A stretch of DNA of 64,000 bases, taken from contig NC_083645.1 of the NCBI RefSeq assembly GCF_963576545.1, forward strand, positions 2,442,001 through 2,506,000. Direction: 5' to 3'. Positions within the stretch are counted from its first letter, which is position 1. Each line of letters starts with the position of its first letter. The position numbers and the translations under genes are program-made. The DNA comes from Limanda limanda (taxonomy: Eukaryota > Chordata > Actinopteri > Pleuronectiformes > Pleuronectidae). Of the stretch, positions 1 to 15,690 are shown piece after piece. A model generated the notes under the pieces. The model ran no database searches. It worked only from the letters and a program-made list of their open reading frames with translations, and had not been told where the DNA came from.

Positions 1-2575
1 TTTTCCAAAAAACAGACAATAAACATATCACTGAAGCTTAATATTTAAACTGTTGTCATACAACTAAACTGTCAGAACTGTTGTCTATAGAGGGGGAATG
101 TTTCCCATCAATTGACATCAATCAATCCGTTTTATTTTTGTATAGCACATTTTCAAAAATCACTGTTTCCCTCCTTAGGCTTAACAAGGTGTGACATCCT
201 CTGGCCTTAACTTTCAGCAAGCGAAAGGAAAATCTACCAAGATAAAACCCTATTAACAGGGGGAAAAAATGTAGAAACCTCAAAGAGAGCCACATGTGAG
301 GGATCCCTCTCCCAGGACGGACAAAAACGAAATAGATGTTGCGTGTAAAAGACCACGTCAACAAAATTACAATATTTACGACATTGATTAAAAAAGACAA
401 AGTCACATTCATTTTTTAAAGTGTTTGTACAAAAGAAAAAGTCTGAAGGTTGAAGGCAGCAATCATGACAATTAATAATGATAGAGGTATTGTCAATCAT
501 GGTAGTATTCGTTAGTAGGCTATAAAGTATATATTGTTCTTATCATTGTCCAGGATCAGCTGCCACCAGGATCTACTATCACAGTCAAGATCCATGTCAG
601 CATCTTTCTCAGGACCAATAGATCATCATTATCAATATGTGCTTGTGAGCTTGAATATCTCCAGTATGTATGATTGCTATATTTACCTTTGCACTGCTTT
701 TCACAATAGCTTTAGTATATGTCATTAATGTTAGTTTCATCCTCAAAATTAAATAGTTCACACACACACACACACACTAACACAGATGTCTCCTTAACTT
801 CAAAGGACATCATATTGACATTTTTATTTCCTGGAAACTTAATATAACCTTTACCATTACTACATGCCTCTAATCTCAAAAAATCTTCCCCTTTTTATGA
901 TTTACAATATGTGGACATGCTTTTTGTCCCTATAAAGACATAATGTGACAATGTAGAAATATTTAAGTCCCCACAACATTAGTAATACCTAGCTCACACA
1001 CACCCAGGTCTCCTCCCAGAAGTCATGAACTTATTTGAAATCCCTCGCTCATGTTAACAAACCCTCAGTATCCCACTGACCGTCCTAACAGGATTTGGAA
1101 ATGGGTTTGCTCTCGGTAATGAAGTGCACATAGCGGCAGCTTGTGTTGCCCTGGGCCTCTTCAAACATGTCAACAAGGATGTTTCAGCATAGATATTCTC
1201 TCTCTGTAAGTAGGTTAGGTCCACTGCTTCCACACCATTACCGTCAGTGTACAGAATGAGAAGGAAAGCCTTGTCAATGTGTTGCTGGCTAGACACACAT
1301 TGATGTGTTTACACCTGTGGACTTTTAATGACTCAAAGAGAAAGTCCAAAGTTCAAGAATCTTAAACATAAATATTTTCGCAACACCATGAGCAAACCTG
1401 TGTTCTCTCTGCGTACTCCAGCTACCTCCCACGTCCTAAAACTTGTAGATTGAATGTGAGAATGATTGGTTGTTTGTCTTTGTGTAGATATTTTGATCAT
1501 GACTTTTGCAGGCATATCCACTTTCTAGTATCCAATGAAGAAGACACTTGTTCCATTGTGTAAAAAATTTGCACATAATATGGAAAATAATAATTGCTTC
1601 CGAATATCACAGCAAGTTATTGAACACACTACGTGACAATAATAAAAATAGCTATTTTTGTCTGTCTGTTTTTGCCTTGTCCCCATTATTTACAGGCACA
1701 GGAAAACAACCTTTTCAGCAGCCATTCCAATAACACCAGAAATTCAGAGAAAGCCGCACTTCAACCATGAACAGAAATTACATATAAACATCAGTATTAC
1801 ATACTGGACATACACAGAGCTGAGGGAGTTTGTTGTTCTAAGCTCTGAGCTCTTTTGCTTTCCAGCTTAATGAGTATGTGTTGTATAGCTTGTCAGGCTC
1901 ATCAGCTGGTTCCAAGTAGCATAGTGTAGAAAACATGTTATTTTCACTTGTTTACTTCTCATGTCTTGAAACCTCTCAGTAAATACCTGAAGGGATTTCT
2001 GCAAACTCACCAGCATATTCAGATGCCATAGTAGGTGTTCTTGCACAGCAACAAAAAGGACAGGGTTTGCACAAAATGCATCATTTTCACTTTGCCTAAT
2101 TCTATCATCTCTACAGCAGCAACAAATTCTCCTTCTCAATGAGGTTTCAGCTTCTTAGCTATCAGCTTGCTGTCTACAAAGTGTACCTGAAGGGCCTGGT
2201 CACACATTCCAGACAGCTTAGCAAATATCACGGGTCAAAGTTTACCAAAGTGGATGTCCAAAGAAGTGCCCTCGCCACAGGATGTGAATGTTTAATTATC
2301 TCCCTTGGTCAGATTGAAAATAGCAGGGGGTACATTTGCATATGTTGGATCTGGCCCATCGGTTATTGTCTGACAGCAAATTAGCCTCTTGGGGTAATGG
2401 CCCAAATTTTGGGGTTTCTTTGGTCGACAGCGGATATCTGGGCCAAGACTGTGTCTTTCATTAGCTTTACACCTTTTACAGTCCAATGAGTCCACGGGTG
2501 TCAACATTTCTAACAAGTGTATTTCACAATTAAACTAGAATGCCACTCAGTAGAGTGCAAAATACCAAGATGCAA
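1..2575. other. AT-rich non-coding DNA
   Basis: I see no gene here. The open frames are short, overlap on both strands and show no recognisable protein motif. The only distinct structure is a short CA microsatellite at about 759-778. It is most likely intergenic or intronic fish DNA. Confidence 0.6.
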
Positions 2576-2579
2576 ATTT

Positions 2580-2828
2580 TAATTTGGATCTGCACAAAAT
2601 TGCACACACATAAATTGAATAAAGATCCATGAAATATTATCTGTGAAATCATTGAAAATGTGAGAAAAAAAGGCTTGAATCTGTCCAATGATCCAGATCT
2701 GCACCAAAATTCAATAAGTTATTCTTTGACCCACACCTCATTGTTTCTACATAATTGGTCCAGAATTTTCTCTTTAATCCTGCTAACTAGCAGTCAAACA
2801 AAAGCTGATGAAAACGTGACAGCTACAT
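2580..2828 (+). repeat. Dispersed teleost repeat (GATCTGCACCAAAAT family)
   Basis: The phrases GATCTGCAC (2587) and AGATCTGCACCAAAATTCAA (2696), then a TTCTTTGACCCACACC segment and a CTGCTAACTAGCAG...AAAGCTGATGAAAACGTGAC tail, match in order a diverged repeat I know from many percomorph genomes. There the tail reads roughly 'CCTGCTAACAAACAAAC...GAAAACATAACCTCC'. No ORF is present. The family is assigned from memory of its consensus phrases, so its boundaries are approximate. Confidence 0.55.
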
Positions 2829-5010
2829 CAGTGTGATATCAGCAAAGATACTTCCCACCCCTCCAGCAGCACCTGAACAAATCAAACAAACTAAGCCTAA
2901 AGTACACTCTGAGAGTACTTTATTGTAATATGGATGAACTGGCCCTTGGGAATGGGAGAAATGTAATGAGGAATGTACTGTGTATTATTCATTATTATTA
3001 TGCATGTATATCATGTATAGTACTGTGCAAGTCTGACTTAATCTTTCTTTAAAGAACATCAGATTAGCTAAAAAGATACATAATGGATTTAGTCATACAG
3101 CGAGTTGCATTCATCTGAGTGGAGGAAGTCAAGTCAAATTAGGAAGGAGAGGAGATGTTTCATGAATACTGAGTGAAGACTTGAGGGAAACAGTGAATGG
3201 TTCAGAGACAGTGTGACAGCTGAGGAAGCTTTCACATCAAACACCTGTACTTCTGCCAAAGCCTTATTCATTATTAATAAATAAGAGCAATGCTACATGT
3301 AAGATATGAAAACAAAAGAAAGAACGTAAGAATACCACCAGATGTGGAATCTGCTCCCTGCTGGCCTGCCATGTGACCCAATCTTGCAGATTATGAAGAT
3401 TAATTAAAGGAAATTAGATATAACTGATTATGGAGTTGAAGAGGGGGCTTCCTGTGCTGATTGAAAGCACAGTGTTCTTTAATTGGCTTCCACTTCCTCT
3501 CTGAAATCAGGAGACAGGGGTCAAAGGTGACAGATAAGTTAATATAGCTGGTAATGAGACAGAAGCACAGAAAAGCACAGAGGAGCCATTGTTCTTTCAT
3601 AGAGAACACATGGATATCCGTCACTGGGAGATGAAGCAGAAATAGCTCTGTCTTTGTGGACAGGGTGGGCAGTCATCTGTTCCAAGACTCCACTGAAAAA
3701 TGTGTGTTTGCAGGGAGTCCAGTCGACAGTGAGATGGGAATATTTCCTAAACACTTACTAAATATATGTTCTTTGATGATGTGGGGGACAGCACTGTCTC
3801 TCAAAAATATTTCTGAAACCTGCATGTGGCAGTAACATCACAATCATGTTTTTTCACCTCACAATGTACAGTTTTGGGTTCCAGGATGTTTAGTGCAACA
3901 TTAATGGTCCTGTTTGGTAGCCCAGTAGGTCACTGCTACTCTACTCTTGGCAACATACCCTCAGTTGTCAGTTAATTACATCCACCAGTCTAAGACAAAA
4001 GTCCTGCAATCTAATCTTACCTTCAAAGGGGTTAAAATGTTTTGTTTTTGTTCAGATGGTTTAGAGAGGTATTGATTCAACTGTCTGATCTTTTTGGAGG
4101 CTGCATTTATGTGGTGCTGCTGAACTGCATTACAATGTGTTTGAAAGGACATGTCTCCAACCCATTCAAATCAGTGAGGGTTGAAGGTATAGCATTCAGT
4201 GCTTGAATCAGACTGGATAGTTTTTGCTAGTTGTTCCTAATAAACTGACAACTAAATGTATTTTAAGCACTTTTTAAAGTGGTTCAGGTCTCATGCTCCC
4301 TCCCCTTGCTGCTGCCTATTTTCATACCTCCACCACAGCATCCACTCCAGCAGACTCAATGTAATTCAAGCTTAATCATGTTTCTAAATGGGTCCAGAGC
4401 CTCTCTGTTCATTTTTTAATAGCATCAGATAAAAATAATTCATCAGTAATTTGACTTTTTACCCATGTCCCACCCACTAACATGGAGGAGGCAATGGTTT
4501 ATGACCTGTACTGCAGCCAGCCATCAGGGGGTGGTCAAGACCCTTCGACAACACTTTTGCGAGCAACCAATCAGAATGATGTAGAAAGACTGTTTGTTAT
4601 TCCTTGATAGAAAATTCTAACAATTTGTTTGTTTCTGTACCAAAATTCAATAAAAGACCTTTACATATCAGTGGCAGCAATTTTGGTTGTTAATGCAAAT
4701 CCCTTACAGCACACTACAGTCATTGTATCAAACTTGCCCCCATTTTAGACACATGGATGTGATTGCCCCGACCAGTTTCAGGGCAGATGGGAATCTGTGT
4801 CAAAGCTTCTTTAGGAGGCAGCGGCTAAATCTGTCTGCAAGAGTGAATCGCTGATTGCTCTTGTTTCCACACTAGTAGTAAAAAGATCATGGATGTGACA
4901 GCAGCTGTCCACTATTGCTCTGTGTCATAAACTGGATGAGTTGTCTAGAATATACTGTTTGTAAAACATGACACATCGTGTACACATAATAACAAATGCA
5001 TTTAGTGTTG
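2829..5010. other. Non-coding DNA, nothing recognised
   Basis: There are only short, unconvincing open frames, such as the overlapping minus-strand frames at 3400-3754, without known motifs. I recognise no repeat, RNA gene or regulatory block here. Confidence 0.55.
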
Positions 5011-5013
5011 CAC

Positions 5014-5102
5014 TGGGCGGCTGTGGCTCAGGGGGTAAAGCAGGTCATCCTCTTCCCAGAATGTCATTGGTTTATTGGTCCTTGGGCAAGGAACTAAGGC
5101 TG
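5014..5102 (+). repeat. Truncated SINE-like repeat (GGCGGCTGTGGCTCAGG family)
   Basis: GGGCGGCTGTGGCTCAGGGG at 5015 resembles a pol III A box. It is followed by GTCATCC...CCAGAATGTC and TTGGTCCTTGGGCAAGGAAC. This is the head of a very common teleost repeat that is probably tRNA-derived. The B-box part (GGTTCGATCCCC in the family) is degraded, and the 3' half is missing. A longer copy lies at 48366-48576. Confidence 0.6.
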
Positions 5103-7497
5103 CCTCCGCCTCCCGATACAATTCTAGTATAGTGGAAACTTCTCGTGATGTCCAGGGCCACATTGATATCTATAAGCGGTTGATTACTATAAAAAACTGA
5201 ACGGTGCACCAACAATGATGTGTCTTCACAAGTATGGTTCAACACGTGTGTTTGTAGGAATGAATCGCCGGGGAGGGTGAGAGGGTGAGGTCCTGAGGCT
5301 ACTGTGAAATTTGAACCACCCCCGCTTCCCCTGGTTCCTCCATCCTCTGAGGCTGTTTGATGTCTGACAAGAATCTCTACATGCATCTGAAGAGTTTAAA
5401 GAGGAGAGAACAGAGACTAGGGGGTAAATAGAATCAAAAACATTCCATGAAGAAGCAGCAACACTGTCACTCGGCTTCCCCTCATTAGCTGCTGGTTTTT
5501 CATCTGCAACAAAACCTTCTCCTCGCAAACCTCGCTCCCTTTTATCGGTGGGAAACTTTCCAGTAAACATGTGTCGGAAATAATGTTTGGCTGTTTGTTG
5601 AGTCCCCAAAGGCAGAGCGACGTAGGCAGACAGAGGGAGAAAGAAAGCAAGAGAGGCAGTGGAGCATTCAGTTTCCTCGTCTCTGCTCGATGTATGTGTC
5701 TGCTGGTGACAAAACGGAAGTCAGATCCTACCCACAATCCCCCCCACCCTGCTGCTCTGGGGAAAAAAGGTCTGTCAAGAAAGAGTGAAGGTGTGAGTGC
5801 TGAGACCGGCGTGGTGGGGTAATGATTAAAAAGAGAAGGGGGCAAACACTGGGGGTGTAGTGTCTGTGTGTGTGTGTGGGCTGGGGATGTCATGGTAGCT
5901 CAGGGTTGGCTTGTTAAGAGGCGGCTGTAAATTGAAAGTGGCGAAGCAGTCGACGTGACTTAAGAGTTGCAAATCACTACAGCACGCTCCAGTCAACCTG
6001 ACAGACTGCTCCCCGATGCGTGCGCACACACACACACACCCACACAGACAGCTAATTAGACAGCACATCCGAGATGTGTATTTGATGACATCTGCACGAG
6101 ATTTCTCTACATCTTACAATATAAAGCGTGTGTGTACGCTATTGTGTTCGTAAAGCGATGTGCACATCGTGGACGTCAATGTCACTTTTCTGCTTCACAG
6201 TTTGTGTTGATGTCCTGAATTCTCCCTTGTGAGAGGGTTTCTAAGTTCGCCATTTCCCCAGCTGACAGTGGGTGTATGCATGAGTGTGTTCATTCCTGTG
6301 TGTGTGTGTGTGTGTGTGTGTGTTTGTTTGTGTACCAAGGAACCAAGAGAGCATGGCAGCCACCTAAATGGAGGTGGCTTTCCAGCTAATGCAGCTAATG
6401 CAAAGAGTTGCTGGCTGCCTTACCAGCTCTGTCCACCTTCTCTGCTTGATACAGCTGAGTGCTCTGGTTCAAGCTCCTCTGTTTTGTTTAATCTTTTGTC
6501 CTCGCTGCCCTCCCATGTCATTCTCTCCCAGGATAGAAATCCATTCCTGCCTCAGCTCTGAGCCATGGCACATTTGGTAGCAAAGTTCCAGTAGGGAGCA
6601 TGATTGGCCATTGTCTGATGGCAGTAGTTTGGTCCTCTCTGAGTGCACATGTCATGGATGTATAACGTAGACAGGAAACAATGGACCTGGTACAAAACAG
6701 GCAGATATTGAAAATCGACTACACACATACATATATTTTAGTGAACAAAGTGACTTATAATTTGCATTGCATTCACTTCACACTGACACACACACTCAGT
6801 CCATAAGGCGTGACTGCTATTGTTGCTGTTGATGCTTACGACTATTTTACAAGGGGCACTGTCGCCGCAGCATGGGTATAGTGCAGCCCAAGACAGTTGT
6901 GATTAGTTTACAGAAATACAAACAAGCCATTTCCCGCTATTGTGTCCAGCCAGGCCATTCTGCAGCAATGACACAATGTTATGGAGATAGGTCTGGCTAA
7001 GTGACACTGGAGATCCCCTGGTTGTTTCACTTGTGCTACAACAACAATCACATTTGCCATTTCAAGCAAGATGCCCAAGGTTATTGGATTGAAAGTTAAA
7101 GATCTGTCAATTGTTTAATTTGTCTAATAAGTCGATTCATGATCAAACACCTCAGCTGTAATTAGTGTTTAAAGCTATCTAGCCAAATTTGTAAGTACAC
7201 TGCTTTTCTAAATAAGGATTGTGAACACAGTACGTTGACGATGAGAAAGGTCAGAAGAGAACAATTATTCAGGTTGGAGCAGACAGTATGGCTGCAGTAT
7301 CTCAGATGATCACCCTATATAACTGAAAACCAAAACACCTTCTCAGAATACACTGAACTTTGAGGGGGATGTTCTACAGTACAACAGCAGACACCATATT
7401 TTGTTCCCGTCAGCCTTGAACAGTAATCTGAGGCTGCAGGGATACAGACTCGCCAGCACTCAACAGGTTACGACTGATAAACGTAGCGTGGTCTGAT
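5103..7497. other. Non-coding DNA with GT/CA microsatellites
   Basis: This stretch has a slightly higher GC content around 5.2-6.1 kb, with several overlapping open frames on both strands. The longest is a 158-codon minus-strand frame at 5417-5893. None has a recognisable domain, and composition is biased (His/Thr/Pro/Leu). Short CA and GT arrays lie at about 6027-6040 and 6297-6324. I do not call a gene here. Confidence 0.5.
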
Positions 7498-7640
7498 TCA
7501 ATTTTAATTAAATTTGTATAGCGCCAAATCACAAGATACAAGAGACAGACATAGACTGTGGGAGGGAACACAAAGTCAACAGGAATCCATGGAGCAAGGT
7601 CAGGTCAACAGTGTTGTAATGGCATTAGAAATGTAGCAGG
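7498..7640 (+). repeat. Dispersed teleost repeat (TTTGTATAGCGCCAAATCAC family)
   Basis: AATTTGTATAGCGCCAAATC at about 7512, then a stretch containing AAGGTCAGGTCAACAGTGTT and GTAATGGCATTAGAAATG, matches the start and middle of a dispersed repeat seen throughout percomorph genomes. Related copies occur at 23722 and 49838. The 3' boundary is not resolved and could extend to about 7830. Confidence 0.5.
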
Positions 7641-10600
7641 ACACCTTTTGGGTTGTGGTAGAACAAAACCTCCATTAACTATGGCACAACCATGATATCT
7701 GGTTTACATATCAAGATGAGCATATCGAGGAGCATGGCTCCCCTGTCTCCCTGTCTTCATCTTGACTCCCGGTGATGCTTGACTTGTTTACAACACTGTA
7801 TCTGATCCTAACACTGCATCCCCAGATGCTCCAGAAATGTCCCAATTTAAAGGAAATTATAGCAGCTTGATAGTGAATGTTTTGAGGGGTTAGCCGCTTG
7901 TTATCACTGTTGTCTATGATGTATCACAGGGTGTGATAAAAAAAAATGTTAAACAAGCTCCACTGGGAGATTTAATAAATTAACTCCATCAGCGTCTTTC
8001 ACCATTCTGTTTGTCTGTAACATGGAGCAAGCCTCTCTGAAGACTTCCCACGCTCAGAGGGGAGCGATCCATCTATCACAGTCAAGAGGGAACCAATGGA
8101 TCACTGCTGCAAGAGAGAAGCAACTTAATCGTGTTTTTAATTTGTAGTCTAGGTCTACCTTCTTGTTCATATTTTAAGATCTCTGTGACTTGTCGAATGA
8201 AACTACAAAGTTTTCCCCTCAGTCACAGAATGCCTGCTGCCTTTACTTGCATTCATTCCATCAAACTGTGCTTGTTGGCCCTGTAAATAACAGTGGGACT
8301 TGATGTGTGGATCTGGTTATTTCCCACAAAAGCATGGCCTACAGATTGGATGACCGGTTTCGCTTCATTTTCAACATCTGGCACTGCTCAGACACATGCT
8401 TAATACAACATAATGAGCTCTAGTCAAGGTTGGACACAGCAATCAGACAATAGCAGTGATTTGCATATTATCTTAAAAGCAAGACTGGCTGCATTGAGTC
8501 CTGGACTAATAAATATTGTTATATTACAGTATATCCCCAGACAAAAACGTTAGATTCAATGAATTTGGTGATTTGTCTCTACTTTCTATTATCTCTGTTG
8601 TTAGGGAAAGACAGTGACTCTATCAAAAGAAAAATCAAGCAGTCCACATCTGCAATATGAAAAAGCACTGAGGCACCAGACCACAATAGGGGCATAATGA
8701 AATAAAGGGGCAGATATTTCATCTCGTTGTTTGGAGGGAAAGTAAACAGATCTGTCAAGGGAATTTCCTGAAATGGACAGAAATGTGTGCATATATATAT
8801 AATTAGAGTAGTACTTACTATAATAGTGATACCAGTGTTCTTTACAAGTCCAGTTGTCCCTATATAGACAATGGTTAAAAAGTTACACCCATAAACCAAG
8901 AGCTAATAATATTAAGTAGATTTAGTTTTACCAAAAAAGCAGGTCTCTGATGCTTTGCTGTCAATGTGTAAAAGTCCAGAAAAATTATGCAGCCCAACAG
9001 ACACTCAACATACAATATATTGCAAATATGTTATTTTTTAAAAAACTATTAAGCTTTCATCTATTTCCAACATTTTACTGGAAATTACATCATGGCAGCC
9101 ATTTTACATGCAGTGAGAAAAGATGATGTACTGTTGGTAAGTGCATGCAATATTATAGAAATATTACTATATTATCAACTACAGAAGATCAAGTATGAAA
9201 ACAGGCTTTTTTTTATTGTACCCCAGCATTCGTTGTTATCCATATCAGTATTACTCCAAGGAGTTCCCCTCCTGAAATTCACCCCTAGTCAGGTATGAGT
9301 CTGTTAACATCCTCAGGTCCTTCCATTTTGGATCTGTGAGGTTTCAGTGTGGTCTTTGGCTGGTCTACTCATGAACACACATAGAGTAGTTTTTGGGGCT
9401 TGTCGTGTTGAAAGGTGAACTGTCAACCCAGTTTGAGGTCATGTGCACTCTGGAGCAGACCTTTCTTTGTTTGGCTTCGATCATTCTTCTCTCAGTTCTC
9501 TCTGTCCCTGCTGTGGAGCAGCTCCCACATAGCATGACGCTGCCACGACTGTGCTTCACCTAGACCAATTGGTCAACTTTATTCTGTGCCATTTTAATCT
9601 GCTAACCACGTTCATTTTATTTACCTGTCAGAATTTCCTGATGTCTGAATTGCTGGTTTGACATAAGGCTGGGTTTAAAAAAAAAAATTCGGATTAAAAT
9701 TCATCTTCATTTACATTAACCGATATCGATTCATAAAAAGAACTGATCAATATTTCAATATAGACCTTTTCCTGTGCGTGACCCCATAGTTTAAATAAGG
9801 ATATCACCTTTATTTTAGCAAGCTGGCCTCTCATCCTTTCTCATCTCCTCTCCTCTCTTCTCACTCTTTCACACAAACACACACACACACAGACAAACAC
9901 ACTCACACAAATGCACACACACATATACATACTCACACCTACACGTGCTGTCGAAAAACCACAAAAACTACACAGAGGACAACCAAGCCAAAGTCTCCCG
10001 GAGTGCCAAGTTTGTCGATTTACTAAAGAAAACAACTGTTCAACAAAAAAACAAACATATTTTTAATGAATGACATCTGTATCATTAAAATGAATCATCA
10101 GTGTTGAGTTAATTGCAGTATCATCCGTTCACAGCTTCCTTACTTGAACTCATCACCTACATGTGTGCTTCCTTGCAGGCGTACATAAGTTTGGTGGCGT
10201 AAGTCTGTGCGTGGCAGGCTGCAGCCACCAACCTTTGGGATATTTTAATATTTTTAATTCTAATTCAGATGTCAGGCTGAATATTCTTAAGAATTTAAAG
10301 TCCTTTGCTCTTTGTAAGGGTTATTATTATCATGCTATAATATTTTCATGTCAGTGGTATGGAATGGTTCCAAAATGATGACAATAATATAATTTATCGC
10401 AAGAATTTCTGGGACACTAGACAAAAAGTGGTTTGTGGGTGATGTGTTAAAATAGGTATCGTTGCTTGTAGTTTTTTTATTTAACTACGTAAATAGAAAG
10501 CAAGGACAGCTAACTACAATAGTTATCATTTGACAGTTTGCCAAACTTTATCAAAGCTTACTCAGTATAAATAAATTAAACCTAGCTGGTTGGATAGTGC

Positions 10601-12466
10601 TACACTTATAGTTGTCATACACAGTCATTTCTTAAACCTTACCCCTATACATATAAGTGCACTCGAAATTATTCAAAATGATTTGCACATGAGGAATAGG
10701 TTAAGCTTTAAATAGAGAAGTAAGCCTTATATAGTAAGCCTAATCAGAGGTGTGAGCAGCAGTACCCTACACTACTTGAAATTCTGAATAATTTCACACA
10801 TGGGCATTTCATATTACAACTATTTATAGTCATAGTCATCTCTCTAATTGAAATATATTAATTCATAATCATAACAATAATAATATATTATAATAATAAT
10901 AATTTCTCATTTCTTAACAATAATAAATATTATAATAATAATCATTTCTTATTGTGAAATATTTTTTTTATCTTGGAAAAACACTAAGTCCACTATGTGA
11001 AAAAGTACCCAACCCAAGGGGGAGAACTGTATTAGCCAGGTGATGAGCAGTTCCTAGTGTTCCCCAGACATAGTGGAATGGAGTTCTGCCCCCAGGCGTC
11101 ATTGTGTATAATATATGAACAGAATCCCAGGTTCTTACAGGCTTTCACCCTGCAGCTCCAAGGGCTGTCCCATTTGAATTCATATTTAAATAATACATCA
11201 CTGTATATAATACATGTGCTTTAAAAATCATGTATTCATTTACTTGGCATATGACCCAAAAAACTGTCTGCTTTGTTTTTGTTACCAAGACCAAACAAAG
11301 CATTCAGTGATATGTTTTGGTTAATATTTTACAATGCTCAGTGCTGACAAGTAAGTAAGTCAGTAAGTATTGAGGTTTACCTATAGCCGTCTAGCTAGAC
11401 ACATAGATACATATATCCTATATATCCAATTAACAATATAATTAGCATTTAAAATTTTATAACATTCATTTTATGAGTTGCTAATACATTTATGATAACA
11501 TAACAACATCATAATTCAAATATATAAGTAAATAATAATATCTTTGGTGTCAGGTTAAAGTTGATACATTCAAATCATAAATCTGAGGTTTATCAGGTAA
11601 AAAATAATTGTTCACATTAGACATTTCTTCTGGAACTAATGTTTTGCATTGAGGTGCCACTGTGGCCAAGTTTATTGCGACACTGTGTACAATGTGAAGT
11701 GTACATGGTCTATTTCTTTCATTCAAAGGATTTTCAAGGACTTTATGCCTCTTTTCATGACAAACAGCCAACAAGGTCTTTATGTAACCTGAAAAATTCC
11801 ATTAACAAAATATTAGTGCTGTGCTACATTTTGTCTGTGCTTTAATTTTCATGCCACATGCCTCATAATTTACTGAGATATTTTGTACGATGTTCATTAA
11901 TAAATCATGACCGATGTATTAGAGAAACATTACAACATTAATTAAGTATTAAATTATTATTTTAAAAGAGCCGACCCATCTGTGTTGTGAAAAGAGCTAA
12001 ATTTAAAATTGAATTTAAATTGCATGTACTGGACTAAAACCACTCTAAATAAAATATTGTTGTGCATATGATACATTAAGTGTGACACCATTAAATGGTG
12101 TGCCTAAATAAATTTGGTTATCAGAAAAAATATTGATTGTTAATATAAAAAATATGAATATTTAATAATAACTGTAATTGATTCAAGTTACCACGGGGCA
12201 CCACCCTTCAAAGGAAGGGAAAAGATAGCCAATTTATTGATTCAATTTCATGAAAGCACTATACTACAATACTACAATTTTGGAACTCTGATTAACAATT
12301 GAATTAATAACTACAAACAAAATTACCATATCCATAGTTAGCAAGGTTGCAGGATATGGAGTTCGTGACAGTGGAGAGGTTGGAAAAATTCACACTTATG
12401 CAAAATTAATGAGGACAAAATGTGTCTCCTTGTGTAGATTAAAACTGTTTAAGGTTTCGGAATTTA
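7641..12466. other. AT-rich non-coding DNA
   Basis: No gene is recognised. The notable content is low-complexity DNA: a CA-rich tract at 9871-9925 and an ATT/AAT triplet-rich stretch at about 10862-10960. In the latter a block of about 48 bp with AATAATA...TTTCTCATTTCTTA is imperfectly repeated. The stretch 9670-9780 contains an oligo-A and ACCGATATCGATTC, which resembles a decayed dispersed repeat, but I cannot name it. Confidence 0.5.
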
Positions 12467-12617
12467 GATCCGGTTCAGAATCCAAACAATAATGCAAGGC
12501 AAAAGTTCAGGGATTCTCGAAAATATGGAGGAGGAGGTGGTAATTGTCACTAATGTAAAGAGACAGGAGGGAAAAGAAGAGGGCTTCAGAAAGCAACTGG
12601 AAAAAACAGAGTTCCTG
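12467..12617 (+). other. Weak candidate coding exon (uncertain)
   Basis: A frame beginning with ATG at 12494 (a second in-frame ATG lies at 12526) runs as an acidic and basic, purine-rich peptide that includes EEEVVIVTNVKRQEGKEEGF. It ends at a textbook splice donor, CTG|GTAAGT, at about 12618. An acceptor-like ATTTAG precedes the segment at about 12466. If unspliced, the frame stops six codons past the donor. I recognise no protein family, and the frame is only about 42 codons before the donor. It could be a 5' exon of a host gene, a non-coding RNA exon, or chance. Confidence is low because no partner exon is visible. Confidence 0.18.
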
Positions 12618-12975
12618 GTAAGTTTTCAAAGTGTTTGATGATCATCGTCTGAGTATGAGCTGTCACCCACATTTACAGGCACACTTCACTCCCACGCAGT
12701 GCTGTCAGTCTGGGAATACATCCATTGGTTGTTGGTGTGAAAACACTTCCTCGTTCCAATTTGCCTGATAAAACGTGAGCAAACTTTCTGTTGCACCTGA
12801 AAACTCCAAGGGGCGGTTCTCCATCAATGCACTCTGTGAGAGCTCTTGCTACTGCTCACATTTTTGCCAAGACTCTCGAGTATTATGACAGAGCAAGCCA
12901 TGTAGGAAATTGGAGAAAGGCCATTGATAAGCACAATTGAAACTCATCAAGACAAATTCATTTTCTATTACTAAC

Positions 12976-14784
<1,809 letters not shown>

Positions 14785-15690
14785 CAAATTTGAGAGAGAG
14801 AGAGAGAAAAACAGAAACAGGCTGGAACTCCAGAAGGATGAAGATCCAGATCCAAGAACATTTGGGCTTTGACCACCAGCAGATAGAAAGAAGGAGCAGT
14901 CCCTGGATGGCTGGTGGTCCTGCTCGGAAATCCAGACAGAGTAAGAGTTCCACAGTGCTGACACTCGTGCTTGAGGGAATTAAAAAGGAGTTTGAGAGAT
15001 GCAGTTATCAAGAAATTTACTATAATGGCATAGCTATGAATAGATGGCGTATAATTTACCTAATGCATTGAATATATTAATTTAGACCAAGCCCAAGGGG
15101 AGAATAGTACAAGAAGGCCTGTATAACTCAAATAAATTATACATTAACTGAAATTTAAGGCAGAAAGATGAGTTTTCAATTAAGATGTCAAAGCCTCAAC
15201 TCCAGAAGAATAGGGCATGATGGGTAAGGGCCCTACAGCTTGTTATTTTTTTAACTAGAGCTAAAAACGTGGAACATGTTCTAGGAGATTGGAGAAGTAG
15301 GAGGAGGCCTGCCCATTTAGAGTAATTTAAGTCATCAAAAGCACCTTACAACTGTTCTGAGATCGATAGGGAGCTAATGAAGGGAAGCTAAAGTTGTAAA
15401 TTGGGGTTCAAGTTTCTGGATTTCATTAACTTGTTGCTACACCATGATGAACCAACAGAGACTTCACTAACACGTGGAACACCTGAAAACAAATCAAGTC
15501 TGAATGACTTAGCATCTTGGCATCTAGCAAAGACATTGGATTTCAGCTGGTGTTGGTAAAAGGGCATCTCATTAAAATCTTTAATGTGCTTATCAAAAGA
15601 GAGAGTAAGATCACTGAATAATAGACTGATACACTGAGGCAAACATTCCTCTACACAGGGGCACCCCATATGTCTTGTCATTTTTGCCTC
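14785..15690. repeat. Composite dispersed teleost repeat, about 0.9 kb
   Basis: A GA-rich head (GAGAGAGAGAGAGAAAAACA at 14793) leads into a GGAACTCCAGAAGGATGAAG...ACATTTGGGC stretch. The segment at 15150-15420 (GAAAGATGAGTTTTCAATTA ... GATAGGGAGCTAATGAAGGG) and a tail with GTGCTTATCAAAAGAGAG follow. These resemble, in order, phrases of a common non-coding fish repeat ('...GGCAGCCAATGAAGGGAAGC...'). There is no long ORF. It could be several nested fragments rather than one copy. Confidence 0.4.

Noticed and set aside
5417..5893. 158-codon minus-strand open frame, overlapped by other frames at 5226-5822
   Set aside because: No recognisable domain, His/Thr/Pro/Leu-biased composition from CA tracts, and competing open frames on both strands.
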